Origin: Caballeronia calidae
GTDB taxonomy: Bacteria > Pseudomonadota > Gammaproteobacteria > Burkholderiales > Burkholderiaceae
Assembly (NCBI RefSeq): GCF_900044055.2
Contig: NZ_FCOX02000021.1
Coordinates: 58,774-122,773 of the forward strand
Length of the DNA stretch: 64,000 bases
Reading direction: 5' to 3'
The notes under the pieces were generated by a model, which was given only the letters and a program-made list of their open reading frames with translations, had not been told where the DNA came from and did no database searches. The position numbers and the translations under genes were made by a program. Positions 53,100-62,197 of the stretch are shown one piece after another (the stretch's first letter is position 1; each line of letters opens with the position of its first letter).

Positions 53100-53499
53100 C
53101 CCGCTTCGGGTTTTCGCCGTGATCGACGAAGAGCGCCCTTAAGAGACGAGTCCATTAGAACGACCTGAACTGAATAACCGCAGCTTGCAATCGTGGGAAT
53201 AGACCGTCCTACTCCCCAATCGACAATCGCGTGTCATTGATCCAATGGATAGTAAGGATCGCTATGCGGTCGGCCAAAGGCCACTACTTGCGGACCGCCA
53301 ATCGGCTTGTCGAAGCTGAGCTACAGACTTCCGTCGGGCAGCCATGCGACGCTTTCCCGCCGTTCGTGCCTCGGCAATTGCGAATGCTGAGCTGGACCCG
53401 CCGGCAACGCGTACTTGGGACCCCTTGCGGTCGATCGGATTTCAGGAAACAGACCTTCGATCATTTGATCCTCGAACGCGCCGGACAGGTCAAAATGCT
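53100..53499. other. Intergenic stretch, no supported gene
   Basis: About 400 bases between convergent genes. Open frames here are short and have no recognisable content. Confidence 0.35.
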
Positions 53500-54204
53500 C
53501 TATTTGTCATCACGCACGGCGCGCTGCTGATACGAAAACGTATTGGCAAACACCGAGTCGACATCTACGAGCTGTCCAATCGTGCCTCCCGCACGTAGCC
53601 GGTCCTGGAGAACGTGCTCTGTTTCCAGTAGCTCCTCGGCCTTGCCGATGATCTCTTCGCAGCGGGCGAACGGCACCACCACTACACCGTTTTCATCTCC
53701 CACAACGATATCGCCTGGTGAGACCGGTATGCCGCCACACTGAACAGGAACGTTCACTTCACCGTAACCGGCGATGGCCGCAACGTTGGGCACGATACCG
53801 CGGCACACGACCGGAAACCGAAGTCGGCGAATTTCCGGCACATCGCGGCAGGCTCCGTCGATAACTGCAGCGACAACGCCACGGTTTAGCGCGGACAACG
53901 TCATGTTCTCCCCCCAGAACGCGGTACTAGCCGACGTATGGGCGTCAATCACGATGACGTCCCCCGGTTCGCTTACGTCAATCGCCTTGAACGGCGCCGC
54001 GAGGTCCGACGCTAGCGCCCTGGCCGTGACTGCGGTGCCCACAAAGGAAAGAGGTTCGAAGATGGGCCGAAGGGAAACCGACATCGCACCGAATCGGCCC
54101 ATACAGTCGGACAACGCACACGTCACGGAGTCGTACGACGCGATTAACTCTCGATATCGACCCACGAGCTCGCTTGAAGGACGCATCACAGCAGGAATGA
54201 TCAT
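53500..54204 (-). CDS. RraA-like / HMG aldolase family protein
   Basis: A 234-residue protein of the RraA/4-hydroxy-4-methyl-2-oxoglutarate aldolase family. Marks are TCALSDCMGRFGAM, GDVIVIDAHTSASTAFWGEN, and the active-site block VVAAVIDGACRDVPEIRRL with the R-D pair that binds metal and pyruvate, then GGIPVSPGDIVVGDENGVVV. Enzymes with this layout cleave 4-hydroxy-2-oxo acids to pyruvate; others inhibit RNase E. The ATG at 54204 is chosen; the longer frame is unsupported. It is alone on this strand here. Confidence 0.87.
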   Translation of the reverse strand: MIIPAVMRPSSELVGRYRELIASYDSVTCALSDCMGRFGAMSVSLRPIFEPLSFVGTAVTARALASDLAAPFKAIDVSEPGDVIVIDAHTSASTAFWGENMTLSALNRGVVAAVIDGACRDVPEIRRLRFPVVCRGIVPNVAAIAGYGEVNVPVQCGGIPVSPGDIVVGDENGVVVVPFARCEEIIGKAEELLETEHVLQDRLRAGGTIGQLVDVDSVFANTFSYQQRAVRDDK

Positions 54205-54491
54205 TTCAATCTCTTTGGGTGAATGGATCGTCAGCCGATAGTAGACCCAAAGTTTCGCTGGTAGCGACAGCGACCGAAGACCGAACCCCTTGACCAAGGG
54301 GTGACGCGCTTGAATGACGGTTCTCGGGAAATTCCTCTGATGACCGATGGCCGCAGACATGGAGCGCTCTTGGTTGGTGCGGATGGGATGCAAACGCCGC
54401 TGCGATGCACGATTGTCCGATTCTCGGTGGTATGCGGGTTCCAACCGATCGGCTGCTGTCCGGCGCGGAAGTTTGAAAACGTGCGTCGGTG

Positions 54492-55340
54492 TTACGCCCC
54501 TCGTTCCCTGAACCAGGCGAAGCGAGAATCACCGCCGTTCGTACGGTACCGCAACTCGAATATGCGCGATTCGTGGAGCACCTGCTTCCAGGACCGACAA
54601 CCGCACTTGTCCGGTGTTTGGGCAGGGTACCTTTCGACAACGAACGCCACTGCGTCATCGAGCCTTGTCCAACCATCGATCGCCAGTTCGGCTGCAGCTT
54701 CACGCAGCGCGCAAACGATTCCAGCGATCGCGCCTTCAATCATCTCGCCAGGTAATCTGCTGTCGACCAATAAGTTTAAAAATGCCGGCGTCCCCATTTC
54801 GTCCAACATGGCTGACTTCGCTTCATTCATTCGTGTGGACCAGTGCTGCAGCCTATTGCAGTGTCCGTCAATGAGCGCGTAATGCTCGCTAAGCTTGACT
54901 TGTGCAGCAGCGCAACCATCGACAGACCAAAGATCGAAGTAGTTAATGAAGTGGTGCACCAACCGATTTCGCACGTTGACCAGATCCTCCAACTCCGCCA
55001 CAACCTGTGCGTGGTCCGCTGCCGACATCTGTAGACTGATCCGGTAGCTGAACGCAGGAGCCTTTGGAGCAACGTTTCGCCTTTTGGGCATCGATTTGTG
55101 AGCATCATCAGCGACGACGAACGAACCGAACAGCTTCTTCACCAAAAGACCGAGAGTGTCAGTCGCGAACTCGTCAACGCGCTGCGCTCGAGCTTGCTTC
55201 AATGTGTAGATCTCGCCATCGATTTCATGGTCGACGAGGAGCGCCTTCATCAGCCGCTCATATTGCTGGAGCCGCAGCATGCAGCGGCCTAGAAGACGTT
55301 GAACCTCTCGTTGCTGTTCTGGCACGGAGTCACTGTTCAT
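54492..55340 (-). CDS. Putative HEPN-like RNase with C-terminal LOTUS-like domain
   Basis: A 282-residue protein. The N-terminal 170 residues are helical (LLGRCMLRLQQYERLMKALL; ELEDLVNVRNRLVHHFINYF) and hold R124-N-x3-H129 (RNRLVH), the exact form of the HEPN ribonuclease motif. Residues 222-280 (DGWTRLDDAVAFVVERYPAQ; RSWKQVLHESRIFELRY) match the pattern of the OST-HTH/LOTUS RNA-binding domain. The two together suggest an RNA-targeting protein, possibly in defence or a toxin role. No antitoxin partner was seen beside it. The domain calls are from motif memory and need a profile search. Confidence 0.55.
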   Translation of the reverse strand: MNSDSVPEQQREVQRLLGRCMLRLQQYERLMKALLVDHEIDGEIYTLKQARAQRVDEFATDTLGLLVKKLFGSFVVADDAHKSMPKRRNVAPKAPAFSYRISLQMSAADHAQVVAELEDLVNVRNRLVHHFINYFDLWSVDGCAAAQVKLSEHYALIDGHCNRLQHWSTRMNEAKSAMLDEMGTPAFLNLLVDSRLPGEMIEGAIAGIVCALREAAAELAIDGWTRLDDAVAFVVERYPAQTPDKCGCRSWKQVLHESRIFELRYRTNGGDSRFAWFRERGA

Positions 55341-55644
55341 ATTTTTATCAACATCAACATCAGAACTTCGACAGGGGCATACAGCCCGAACGCCATAAGC
55401 CTTTCCAAGGATGAGAGGTTACACGACTCCAATTGAATCACACCTTTTGTTGAAGTAAGCCTCCACAGTTCGTTCCTGTTTCAGCGATCGGGCGCCCGCC
55501 GCTGACGCTAACGTCTCGGCGCAATTCCGTAATCGACCCATCAGGGCCATTGAGCCTTCGGGGCGCAACGTCCGCTTCGAGCTGCCTAGCTGCCTGTCGC
55601 CCAGTAGGGCGGCCGCTTGCTGGAGCGTCGAGATTCAAGAGAAT
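55341..55644. other. Intergenic stretch, no supported gene
   Basis: About 300 bases upstream of the HEPN/LOTUS gene and after the LysR gene. No clear reading frame or hairpin recognised. Confidence 0.35.
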
Positions 55645-56544
55645 TCAATGGACGTCAGGTAAGCGCTCGGCCAGTTGTTCTGCAAACTTTTCGGCTGCGA
55701 CAGGGAGAATCCTTCCTTGAAGCTGGCCGAGGATCACGCGCAGCGGATCGATGTCGTGATTGCTGATGGGACGCCCGCAGATTCTCGCGTCTGTGATTGG
55801 CACACCGCTCTGCGGCAGAAATGCGACTGTGTTTTCTCTCACGACGAAGCTGCGCAGGAATTCGAGCGAATCTGACTCCACCGCGATCATGGCCTGCAAC
55901 TTCAATCGCCAGATGGCCTCGTCAAGGACAGTGCGTATTGCAAGCGACTCGCGAGGCATCGCAGCGGGATACCTGAGGCAGTCCCTCAGCCGGACAGGAC
56001 CCGATCCCGACTGAGCTAGCGGATGCGCCTTGCTCGTTACCGCGCAGAGTGGCTCGTGTTTCACGAACAACTCCTGCACGTCCGGCGAGAGCGGTGGGTC
56101 GATCAGCAGAGCGAGATCAGCCTCATAGTTCGAAAGCGCGCCGACACCCAACACATTGTCGCGTACATCCAGTGAAAACGTGACCTGGGGGTACGTCGCC
56201 CTGTAGGCCGCGATTTCATCTGGCAGGACACTATCGATAAATGCCTGAGAACACGCCACGGTAACGTGGCCGCGACGGACTCCGGCGAGCTCGGACAGCT
56301 GCGCCTGCAAACGCTCGAAATCCGCGTTTTGATCAAGGATGTGGCGAAGCAGTAACTCTCCCGCCGCGTTTGGACGCATGCCTTGCGGTAACCGTTCGAA
56401 GACTGGCGTCCCCAACTCTTCCTCAAAGTCCTGGATCTTCCGCGTTAAAGCAGACGGCGTGATATGCAACTGGTCCGCCGCCTTGCGAATCGAGCCACGC
56501 CGCGCGACCTCCGCAATGAATCTGTAGACCTGTAAATGCCTCAT
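55645..56544 (-). CDS. LysR family regulator
   Basis: A 299-residue LysR-type protein with the start at ATG 56544 (MRHLQVYRFIAEVA). The helix-turn-helix is RRGSIRKAADQLHITPSALT, followed by the linker RKIQDFEEELGTPVFERL. The effector domain begins at about residue 90 (RGHVTVACSQAFIDSVLPDE). It diverges from the symporter gene at 56852 and probably controls the symporter, PLP enzyme, MFS and LysE genes in response to an amino acid or keto acid. Confidence 0.88.
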   Translation of the reverse strand: MRHLQVYRFIAEVARRGSIRKAADQLHITPSALTRKIQDFEEELGTPVFERLPQGMRPNAAGELLLRHILDQNADFERLQAQLSELAGVRRGHVTVACSQAFIDSVLPDEIAAYRATYPQVTFSLDVRDNVLGVGALSNYEADLALLIDPPLSPDVQELFVKHEPLCAVTSKAHPLAQSGSGPVRLRDCLRYPAAMPRESLAIRTVLDEAIWRLKLQAMIAVESDSLEFLRSFVVRENTVAFLPQSGVPITDARICGRPISNHDIDPLRVILGQLQGRILPVAAEKFAEQLAERLPDVH

Positions 56545-56851
56545 TGAACACAACCCTGTGGGTGTTGCTGGTGTGGTGTCAGAGTATCAGAAACTAGCGT
56601 GAAAAACGCATCACCAGACCCCGGTGATTGTGTGGGCCCGCCCCCAATTCATCGCTGCATACAGCCCTTCAGTGTTCTGTGGTCCCCGCCATTCTCCGTT
56701 GCAGTTCCAGCAACGGCCCGTTGAAAATCGAGCACTGGACCGCAACGGGTGCGACTCCTATATTGGGCTTGTCGCGACGTACTTTAGCGCCGCGAAAGAG
56801 GACGAGGGCCGTGCGGAGACACGTGGCTCGTAACGAAAATTTGGAGACACA
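56545..56851. promoter_or_regulatory. Divergent promoter region of LysR and symporter genes
   Basis: About 300 bases between divergent starts. LysR proteins usually bind T-N11-A sites here, but no site stood out enough to name. Confidence 0.35.
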
Positions 56852-58192
56852 GTGAACATTTCAGCAGACAAGGCCGGGTTGCCTCGGACACGAAGCGCGA
56901 TACGAATTGGTCTCGCATGGCAGATCGTAATCGGGATGGTCGTCGGGATTCTGGTAGGCATGGTCCTCAACAAATACCCGGAGTTGCGCGCTACCGCGAT
57001 AAAACACTACATCCAGCCAGCGGGCGATCTCTTTATCAAGCTGATCAAGATGGTGGTGGTTCCTATCGTCTTCACGAGCATGGTAGTTGGCATCGCTGGT
57101 GTCGGAGACGGGAAGTCTCTTGGACGAATCGGCTTAAAGACGATCGTCTATTTCGAGCTGGTCACAACTGTTGCGATTGTCGCCGGCCTTTTCTTTGGCA
57201 ACGTGTTTCAGCCCGGACTGGGCACCGACATTTCGCGGTTGGGCCGCGCGGACATATCTGGCGTTCAACGCTCCGCTGCGCTTGCCGGCGAGCATCACAG
57301 TTTCATGCAGCTGGTGCTCAATATCATTCCCGAGAACATCCTCGCATCGATGGCGCGGGGCGACCTTCTGCCGGTGCTGTTTTTCTCGGTCCTTTTCGGC
57401 CTGGCTTTGCAAAGTGTCTCCAGGGAATATCGCCAGCCGGTTGTCGATACGCTTCGTGGCATTTCTGATGCGATGTTCAAGGTCACGGGCATCGTCATGC
57501 GGTATGCACCGATCGGTGTTGCCGCGCTGATTGCTGCAACCGTAGCCAACTTCGGCTTCGCATCGCTGCTGCCCTTGATGAAGCTGCTTGGTGTCACTTA
57601 CCTCGCGATCATCGGGTTTACCGTCGTGGTTCTCGGCATCGCGGCTCGCATAGCGGGTTTCAACATTTTCACCCTCTTGCGCATCATCAAGAGCGAGCTT
57701 CTGATTGCCTTCACAACGTGCAGTTCGGCGACTGTCCTTCCGCAATTGATGAAAAAGATGGAGGACTATGGCGCACCGAAGGCCATCACGACCTTCGTCA
57801 TCCCCACTGGTTATGTGTTCAACCTGGACGGCGCATCGGTGTACCTCGGCATCGGGACGCTATTTGTCGCGCAGCTCTACGGTATCCATCTGGGACTGCA
57901 AGAGCAGATCGTTCTGGTCCTGACGATGGTCGTCACCTCAAAGGGTGCGGCAGGTGTTCCCGGTTTCATGTTCGTGATTCTCCTTGCCACGCTGTCGAGC
58001 GCAGGACTGCCGCTTGAGGGCCTTGCGCTCATCGCTGGTATCGACCGGTTTATGGATATGGGGCGCACCGCATTGAATGTGGTCGGCAACGCGTTAGCCG
58101 CGCTAGTCATCGCTCGATGGGAAGGTCAATACGACGAACAGAAGGGACGCGCGTATCTAAGACAGTTGCGCGAATCCGAACAGCCATCCTGA
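56852..58192 (+). CDS. Dicarboxylate/amino acid:cation symporter (DctA/GltP family)
   Basis: A 446-residue DAACS-family carrier that imports dicarboxylates or acidic amino acids with protons or sodium. Marks are GMVVGILVGMVLNKYPE, DLFIKLIKMVVVPIVFTSMV, the serine-rich segment AFTTCSSATVLPQLM and TTFVIPTGYVFNLDGASVYL with the NLDG cation-site block, and KGAAGVPGFMFVILLATL. The start is a GTG after TTGGAGACACA. It leads a plus-strand set with a PLP enzyme 52 bases on. Confidence 0.9.
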   Translation: MNISADKAGLPRTRSAIRIGLAWQIVIGMVVGILVGMVLNKYPELRATAIKHYIQPAGDLFIKLIKMVVVPIVFTSMVVGIAGVGDGKSLGRIGLKTIVYFELVTTVAIVAGLFFGNVFQPGLGTDISRLGRADISGVQRSAALAGEHHSFMQLVLNIIPENILASMARGDLLPVLFFSVLFGLALQSVSREYRQPVVDTLRGISDAMFKVTGIVMRYAPIGVAALIAATVANFGFASLLPLMKLLGVTYLAIIGFTVVVLGIAARIAGFNIFTLLRIIKSELLIAFTTCSSATVLPQLMKKMEDYGAPKAITTFVIPTGYVFNLDGASVYLGIGTLFVAQLYGIHLGLQEQIVLVLTMVVTSKGAAGVPGFMFVILLATLSSAGLPLEGLALIAGIDRFMDMGRTALNVVGNALAALVIARWEGQYDEQKGRAYLRQLRESEQPS

Positions 58193-58244
58193 ACCGTCAG
58201 AGATCCACGGAATCATCAATCACGCGAGCAAACAGGAGTGCCCT

Positions 58245-59321
58245 ATGCAACTCAACGAACTCGAAGACTTTCTCGACAAGCTACCGAGAAGGAAAATCGG
58301 CTTCTATCCGACGCCTTTCCACCGGCTGCAAAACATGTCCCGGTCTCATGGCATCAATCTTTTCATGAAGCGGGAAGACATGGCTGGCCCCGGTGCATTG
58401 AGTGGCAGCAAGATGCGGGTGGCAGAAATGATAATTGGGCAGGCGCTTCAGGATGGAGTGGACACGATCATCACGCAAGGCGCGCATCTCACCAACTCCG
58501 GGATGCAGTTCGCGACGGCCGCGCTGGTCGCGGGGATCACACCGATTCTGTTCCTCACGCGCGATGAGAAGCAGCATGGCGAGTTGACGGAGTACCGCGG
58601 CAACCTGCTGCTGGACAAGCTGATGGATGTCGAGACGCATTATCTGTCGGCTCCGGGTAGCGCATACATCAATCGCCCCGATGACAAGCAACGGGTGCTG
58701 GATGCGATGAACGCCCGAAAAGCTGAGCTGGAAGCTCAGGGCCGCAAGGTGCTGATTGTGCCTACTGGCGGCGCTCATCCAGCGGGGTTTGCCGCGCATG
58801 TACGGACATTTTTGGAGATGGTCGGGCAGGCTCGCTCGGCGGGCGTCGAGCTGGATTACATCTATCACACGACCGGCACCGGGACAGCTTTGCCAGGCAT
58901 GCTGGCCGCGAAGCTGCTGACGGGACACCCAGTGAAGTTTCGTTCGATCTCGATATCGAACTACCAGCCCGACTTCTGGATCAACGAAGCCATCATCGCC
59001 GAGAGGGTGAGACACATCTTCAGGTCGTTCTCGATTGAACCTTTGCCCGAGAAAGCAATTCTGCGGGAGATCGAGGTCGACAACAGGTTCATCGGCGACA
59101 ACTACGCAGTTCCTTCATCCGAGAGTATGGCCGCGATCAAGGAGCTGGCACGACAGGAAGGCGTTTTCCTCGGCCCGGTCTATACCGGAAAAGGCTTTGC
59201 CGGTCTTCTGGAACATATCCGCAGCGGAAAGGTGGCGCCGGGCAGTAATGTGGCCTTCCTCCACACAGGCGATACAGCCAACCTGTTCGAAGTCTCGGGT
59301 GTAGTCGGCGGATTTGAGTAA
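58245..59321 (+). CDS. D-cysteine desulfhydrase-like PLP enzyme
   Basis: A 358-residue fold-type II PLP enzyme of the ACC deaminase/D-cysteine desulfhydrase group. The PLP lysine is K56 in GALSGSKMRV, and NSGMQFA, PTGGAHPAGFAAHV and HTTGTGTALPGMLAA give the phosphate-binding and substrate loops. Members act on D-cysteine, ACC, D-serine or related D-amino acids with loss of ammonia. A CAGGAG site precedes the ATG. Between an acidic amino-acid symporter and two exporters, it probably breaks down an imported amino acid. Exact substrate unknown. Confidence 0.87.
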   Translation: MQLNELEDFLDKLPRRKIGFYPTPFHRLQNMSRSHGINLFMKREDMAGPGALSGSKMRVAEMIIGQALQDGVDTIITQGAHLTNSGMQFATAALVAGITPILFLTRDEKQHGELTEYRGNLLLDKLMDVETHYLSAPGSAYINRPDDKQRVLDAMNARKAELEAQGRKVLIVPTGGAHPAGFAAHVRTFLEMVGQARSAGVELDYIYHTTGTGTALPGMLAAKLLTGHPVKFRSISISNYQPDFWINEAIIAERVRHIFRSFSIEPLPEKAILREIEVDNRFIGDNYAVPSSESMAAIKELARQEGVFLGPVYTGKGFAGLLEHIRSGKVAPGSNVAFLHTGDTANLFEVSGVVGGFE

Positions 59322-59361
59322 GGAGCGTCGCTCCGTCGTTTAGAAATATGAGGAGTGAAAC

Positions 59362-60609
59362 TTGGAAAACCTATCCGTTCCAGAACCGACCACCTGCGAC
59401 GACAGGCAACCCGCAGCCAACCATTCCCCCGCTCCGTCTATCGGCTTGGGGCTCACTTTGATCATGGCGATTGCCTGTGGGATGGCGGTCGCCAACATCT
59501 ACTACAACCAGCCAATGCTGGGGATCATCGAAAAGACGTTCCCGCTACAGCGGTCGCTGACAGGATTTGTCCCCACAGCGACGCAACTGGGTTACGCGAT
59601 TGGCTTGCTGCTACTCGTTCCTCTGGGTGACCGTATCGAGCGACGTCTGCTCATCGTGATCCAGTTCGCGGCGCTCGCGCTTTCTTTGGGTGCCACCGCG
59701 CTCGCGCCTGACGCGTGGTCGTTGGTCGCGGCTTCCGCACTGGTCGGCGTCTCGGCAAGCGTTGCGCAACAAATCCTGCCGTTCGCGGCGGCGTTGGCCT
59801 CTCCCGATCGCCGTGGTGCGACCATTGGCATCGTCATGAGCGGGCTGCTCTGCGGCATCCTGTTTGGTCGCGCGCTTGCCGGTGCCGTGGCAGTACATTT
59901 CGGGTGGCGGGCGATGTTCTGGCTCGGCGCGCTGCTCGCAATCATTGCGGGCGCAGTGCTCGCCGTTGCGCTTCCGAAGAGCCCGCCGAAGACACAGGCC
60001 AGTTATGGCGAGTTACTTGGCTCGCTGGTCGCACTTTGGCGCGAAGAGCCACAATTGCGCAACGCGACCTTGATTCAGGCGTGCGTCTTCGGATCGTTTA
60101 GCGCGCTGTGGACGACCCTGGCTCTGCAACTCGATAGCCGCTTTCACTTCGGCGCGGATGTGGCGGGTTTGTTCGGCATCATCGGCGCGGTCGGTGTACT
60201 GTTCGCTCCGATAGCCGGACGGATCGCCGACCGACGCGGCCCTCATTTTGTTATTGGGCTCGCCAGTATCATCATGATCGCCTCGTGGCTGGTGTTCGCT
60301 GCCTGGAGCGCGGTCATCGGTCTGGTCGCGGGTGTTATCCTTCTCGACTTCGGGGCCCAAGGCTCGCAGGTCTCCAACCAGCACGTGATTCAGGCGCTCC
60401 GTCCAGAAGCGCGAAACCGGCTGAATGCCATCCTGATGGGCGGTATGTTCCTGGGCGGCGCACTCGGCTCCGCAGCCGCGAGCTTTGCGTGGAGCACGTC
60501 AGGCTGGTTGGCGGTCTGCTCCCTCGGATTGGTTTTCGCAGCGTTCGCCCTGTGTGTCCACGCTCGCGGCCGGAAAACCCCGACGGGGCACTTCACTGAT
60601 TCCTGGTAA
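59362..60609 (+). CDS. MFS transporter
   Basis: A 415-residue major facilitator. The start is a TTG that has AGGAG at a good distance and no better in-frame start; the next ATG would cut off the N-terminal tail and the first membrane helix. Marks are IACGMAVANIYYNQPMLGII, FVPTATQLGYAIGLLLLVPL, GDRIERR and the late QGSQVSNQHVIQALRPEARN. The pattern resembles the arabinose-efflux type used for toxic metabolites or drugs. It is 40 bases after the PLP enzyme and ends with a clear terminator. Confidence 0.86.
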   Translation: MENLSVPEPTTCDDRQPAANHSPAPSIGLGLTLIMAIACGMAVANIYYNQPMLGIIEKTFPLQRSLTGFVPTATQLGYAIGLLLLVPLGDRIERRLLIVIQFAALALSLGATALAPDAWSLVAASALVGVSASVAQQILPFAAALASPDRRGATIGIVMSGLLCGILFGRALAGAVAVHFGWRAMFWLGALLAIIAGAVLAVALPKSPPKTQASYGELLGSLVALWREEPQLRNATLIQACVFGSFSALWTTLALQLDSRFHFGADVAGLFGIIGAVGVLFAPIAGRIADRRGPHFVIGLASIIMIASWLVFAAWSAVIGLVAGVILLDFGAQGSQVSNQHVIQALRPEARNRLNAILMGGMFLGGALGSAAASFAWSTSGWLAVCSLGLVFAAFALCVHARGRKTPTGHFTDSW

Positions 60610-60659
60610 CTGGCATCGCGACGACTCTACACACGGAGCACAGCTGACCCGTTACTAAC

Positions 60660-60697
60660 GCCCGGACGATAACCCGCCCGGGCTTTCGCTTTTTTCA
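60660..60697 (+). terminator. Terminator after the MFS gene
   Basis: GCCCGG (60660-60665) pairs with CCGGGC (60678-60683) across a 12-base loop, followed by TTTCGCTTTTTT. It ends the message of the symporter set just before the LysE gene. Confidence 0.7.
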
Positions 60698-60715
60698 ACC
60701 TCAGAAGTGGCTGTC

Positions 60716-61342
60716 ATGTTCAATCTCCCGTTGCTCCTTGCTTTCATCGGTACGGCATCCGTTCTTGTCATCACGCCGGGCGTGGATACGGCCATCGTTC
60801 TTCGTGCGGCGACAGCAGACGGTCGCCGGTCAGCGTCGTTCGCCGCAGTGGGAATTGCTCTTGGATGCCTGGCCTGGGGCGCCGCTGTGTCTTTTGGGCT
60901 CGGTGCCTTGCTGCGGGCGTCCGAATTGGGCTACACCGTCGTGAAAATCGCTGGAGCCGGCTATCTTCTTTGGTTGGGTGTAAAGCTTTTGCTGAAGCCG
61001 CGCGCTGCACTGAATACCGAGGCTGCCCCGCAAGCTATCGAAGGTGGGGCGATGTTCTGGCGAGGATTTCTGAGCAACCTGCTGAATCCGAAAGTCGGCG
61101 TCTTCTACGTCACCTTCCTTCCGCAGTTTGTACCGGCAGGCGCGAATGCCGCGAGCTACTGCTTTTGGCTGGCTTGCCTCCATGTCGCGCTGACGCTTGT
61201 ATGGTTCGCCATCTTGATTTCCGCCACGGTCCCCCTGGGGCGATTCCTGCGACGCCCCGCAGCCGTCAAAACGCTGGACAGGTTGACGGGCGGTGTGTTC
61301 GTCGCCTTTGGTATAAAGCTGGCCGCGTCGACTTCGCGCTGA
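60716..61342 (+). CDS. LysE family amino acid exporter
   Basis: A 208-residue inner-membrane protein with six membrane segments, of the LysE/RhtB type that exports amino acids. Marks are LAFIGTASVLVITPGVDTA, GIALGCLAWGAAVSFGLGAL, AGYLLWLGVKLLLKPR, FLSNLLNPKVGVFYVTFLPQ. The GTG nine bases upstream is possible, but the ATG at 60716 fits the family length. A terminator precedes it, so it has its own promoter. It may relieve the amino acid handled by the genes before it. Confidence 0.88.
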   Translation: MFNLPLLLAFIGTASVLVITPGVDTAIVLRAATADGRRSASFAAVGIALGCLAWGAAVSFGLGALLRASELGYTVVKIAGAGYLLWLGVKLLLKPRAALNTEAAPQAIEGGAMFWRGFLSNLLNPKVGVFYVTFLPQFVPAGANAASYCFWLACLHVALTLVWFAILISATVPLGRFLRRPAAVKTLDRLTGGVFVAFGIKLAASTSR

Positions 61343-61641
61343 CGGGAAAAGTCTCCGGACGCGCTGTGCTCGTTATAAGGCTCGCCCTTCGCTACGCGGT
61401 GACCATCGCCGCAGTCGCACGCCGACAAGCGAAACACGGTGGCGCCTTCAGTACCATCACTACGTTCGAGTTTCAGTCGCACGTTGTGGTCTGGCGAACG
61501 GCGCCTTGTGGCCGATAAGCGCGGTCGAGTGTCAGTCGGGTTTCGAGCTGGACCAGCCGTTCGAGCGGTGATTCTCCGCCCCGTGCGTCAACACACAGCA
61601 CTAAGGAGGATCAACGCCTCCGCGGCGCAACTCGCTTAATC
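61343..61641. other. Intergenic stretch, no supported gene
   Basis: About 300 bases between the LysE stop and the cspA pseudogene stop. No frame or RNA gene recognised. Confidence 0.35.
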
Positions 61642-61822
61642 TCACTCCGGTTGGATATTGCCAGCCTGCTTGCCCTTGGGTCCTTGCTTGATGTCGAAAC
61701 TCACGCGTTGGTTCTCGGCCAGCGTCTTGAATCCTTCGGTGCGCACCTCCGAGAAGTGAGCGAACAAGTCGTCGCCACCGTCATCGGGCGTGACGAACCC
61801 ACTTCACCGTACCCGTCGCCAT
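61642..61822 (-). pseudogene. Cold-shock protein gene (CspA family) with an internal deletion
   Basis: The minus strand starts with ATG encoding MATGTVKW behind AAGGATTTGGAC, then breaks. Read one frame over it continues as FVTPDDGGDDLFAHFSEVRT and then EGFKTLAENQRVSFDIKQG ending PKGKQAGNIQPE, the normal end of a CspA-type protein. About 23 bases are missing, those coding FNDAKGFG, so the RNP1 core KGFGF that binds RNA is lost and the frame shifts; the original frame stops after 13 residues. This is a clear deletion pseudogene, unless it is a sequencing artefact. Confidence 0.85.
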
Positions 61823-62197
61823 GTCCAAATCCTTACAGAGAGAAATATGTGATTCGTAAGGCTAACAGTCGATGCCGAATTTAAGAGCACGCAGTCGAAA
61901 TATATTTATCAACCTGATAACGGTTAGAAAAATTTGCCGGTCCGTTTTGATCTCGCGCCCCTGCCACCTTCGCGGTGCTTCGTGACGTCGATTTGCTTTT
62001 CGCGTTCTCTTCGTACGAGCGGTTTGCCGAGTCCGCGATCTACGCGCGGTTTCAAGCATGACACCATGCGCACTGACCCGCCAGCGTTGGACGCGAGATG
62101 ACGTGACACGGCAGTCGATTCCTGCGCGGGCGGTCTGCAACGAAATTGGATCGAAGACCTCTTGTAGACTCTTGGTAATTCATTGAATTTGACTTCC
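61823..62197. other. Intergenic stretch, no supported gene
   Basis: About 375 bases upstream of the helicase and the cspA relic. No coding pattern recognised; the bases next to the cspA start are AT-rich, as expected of a cold-shock 5' leader. Confidence 0.35.
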
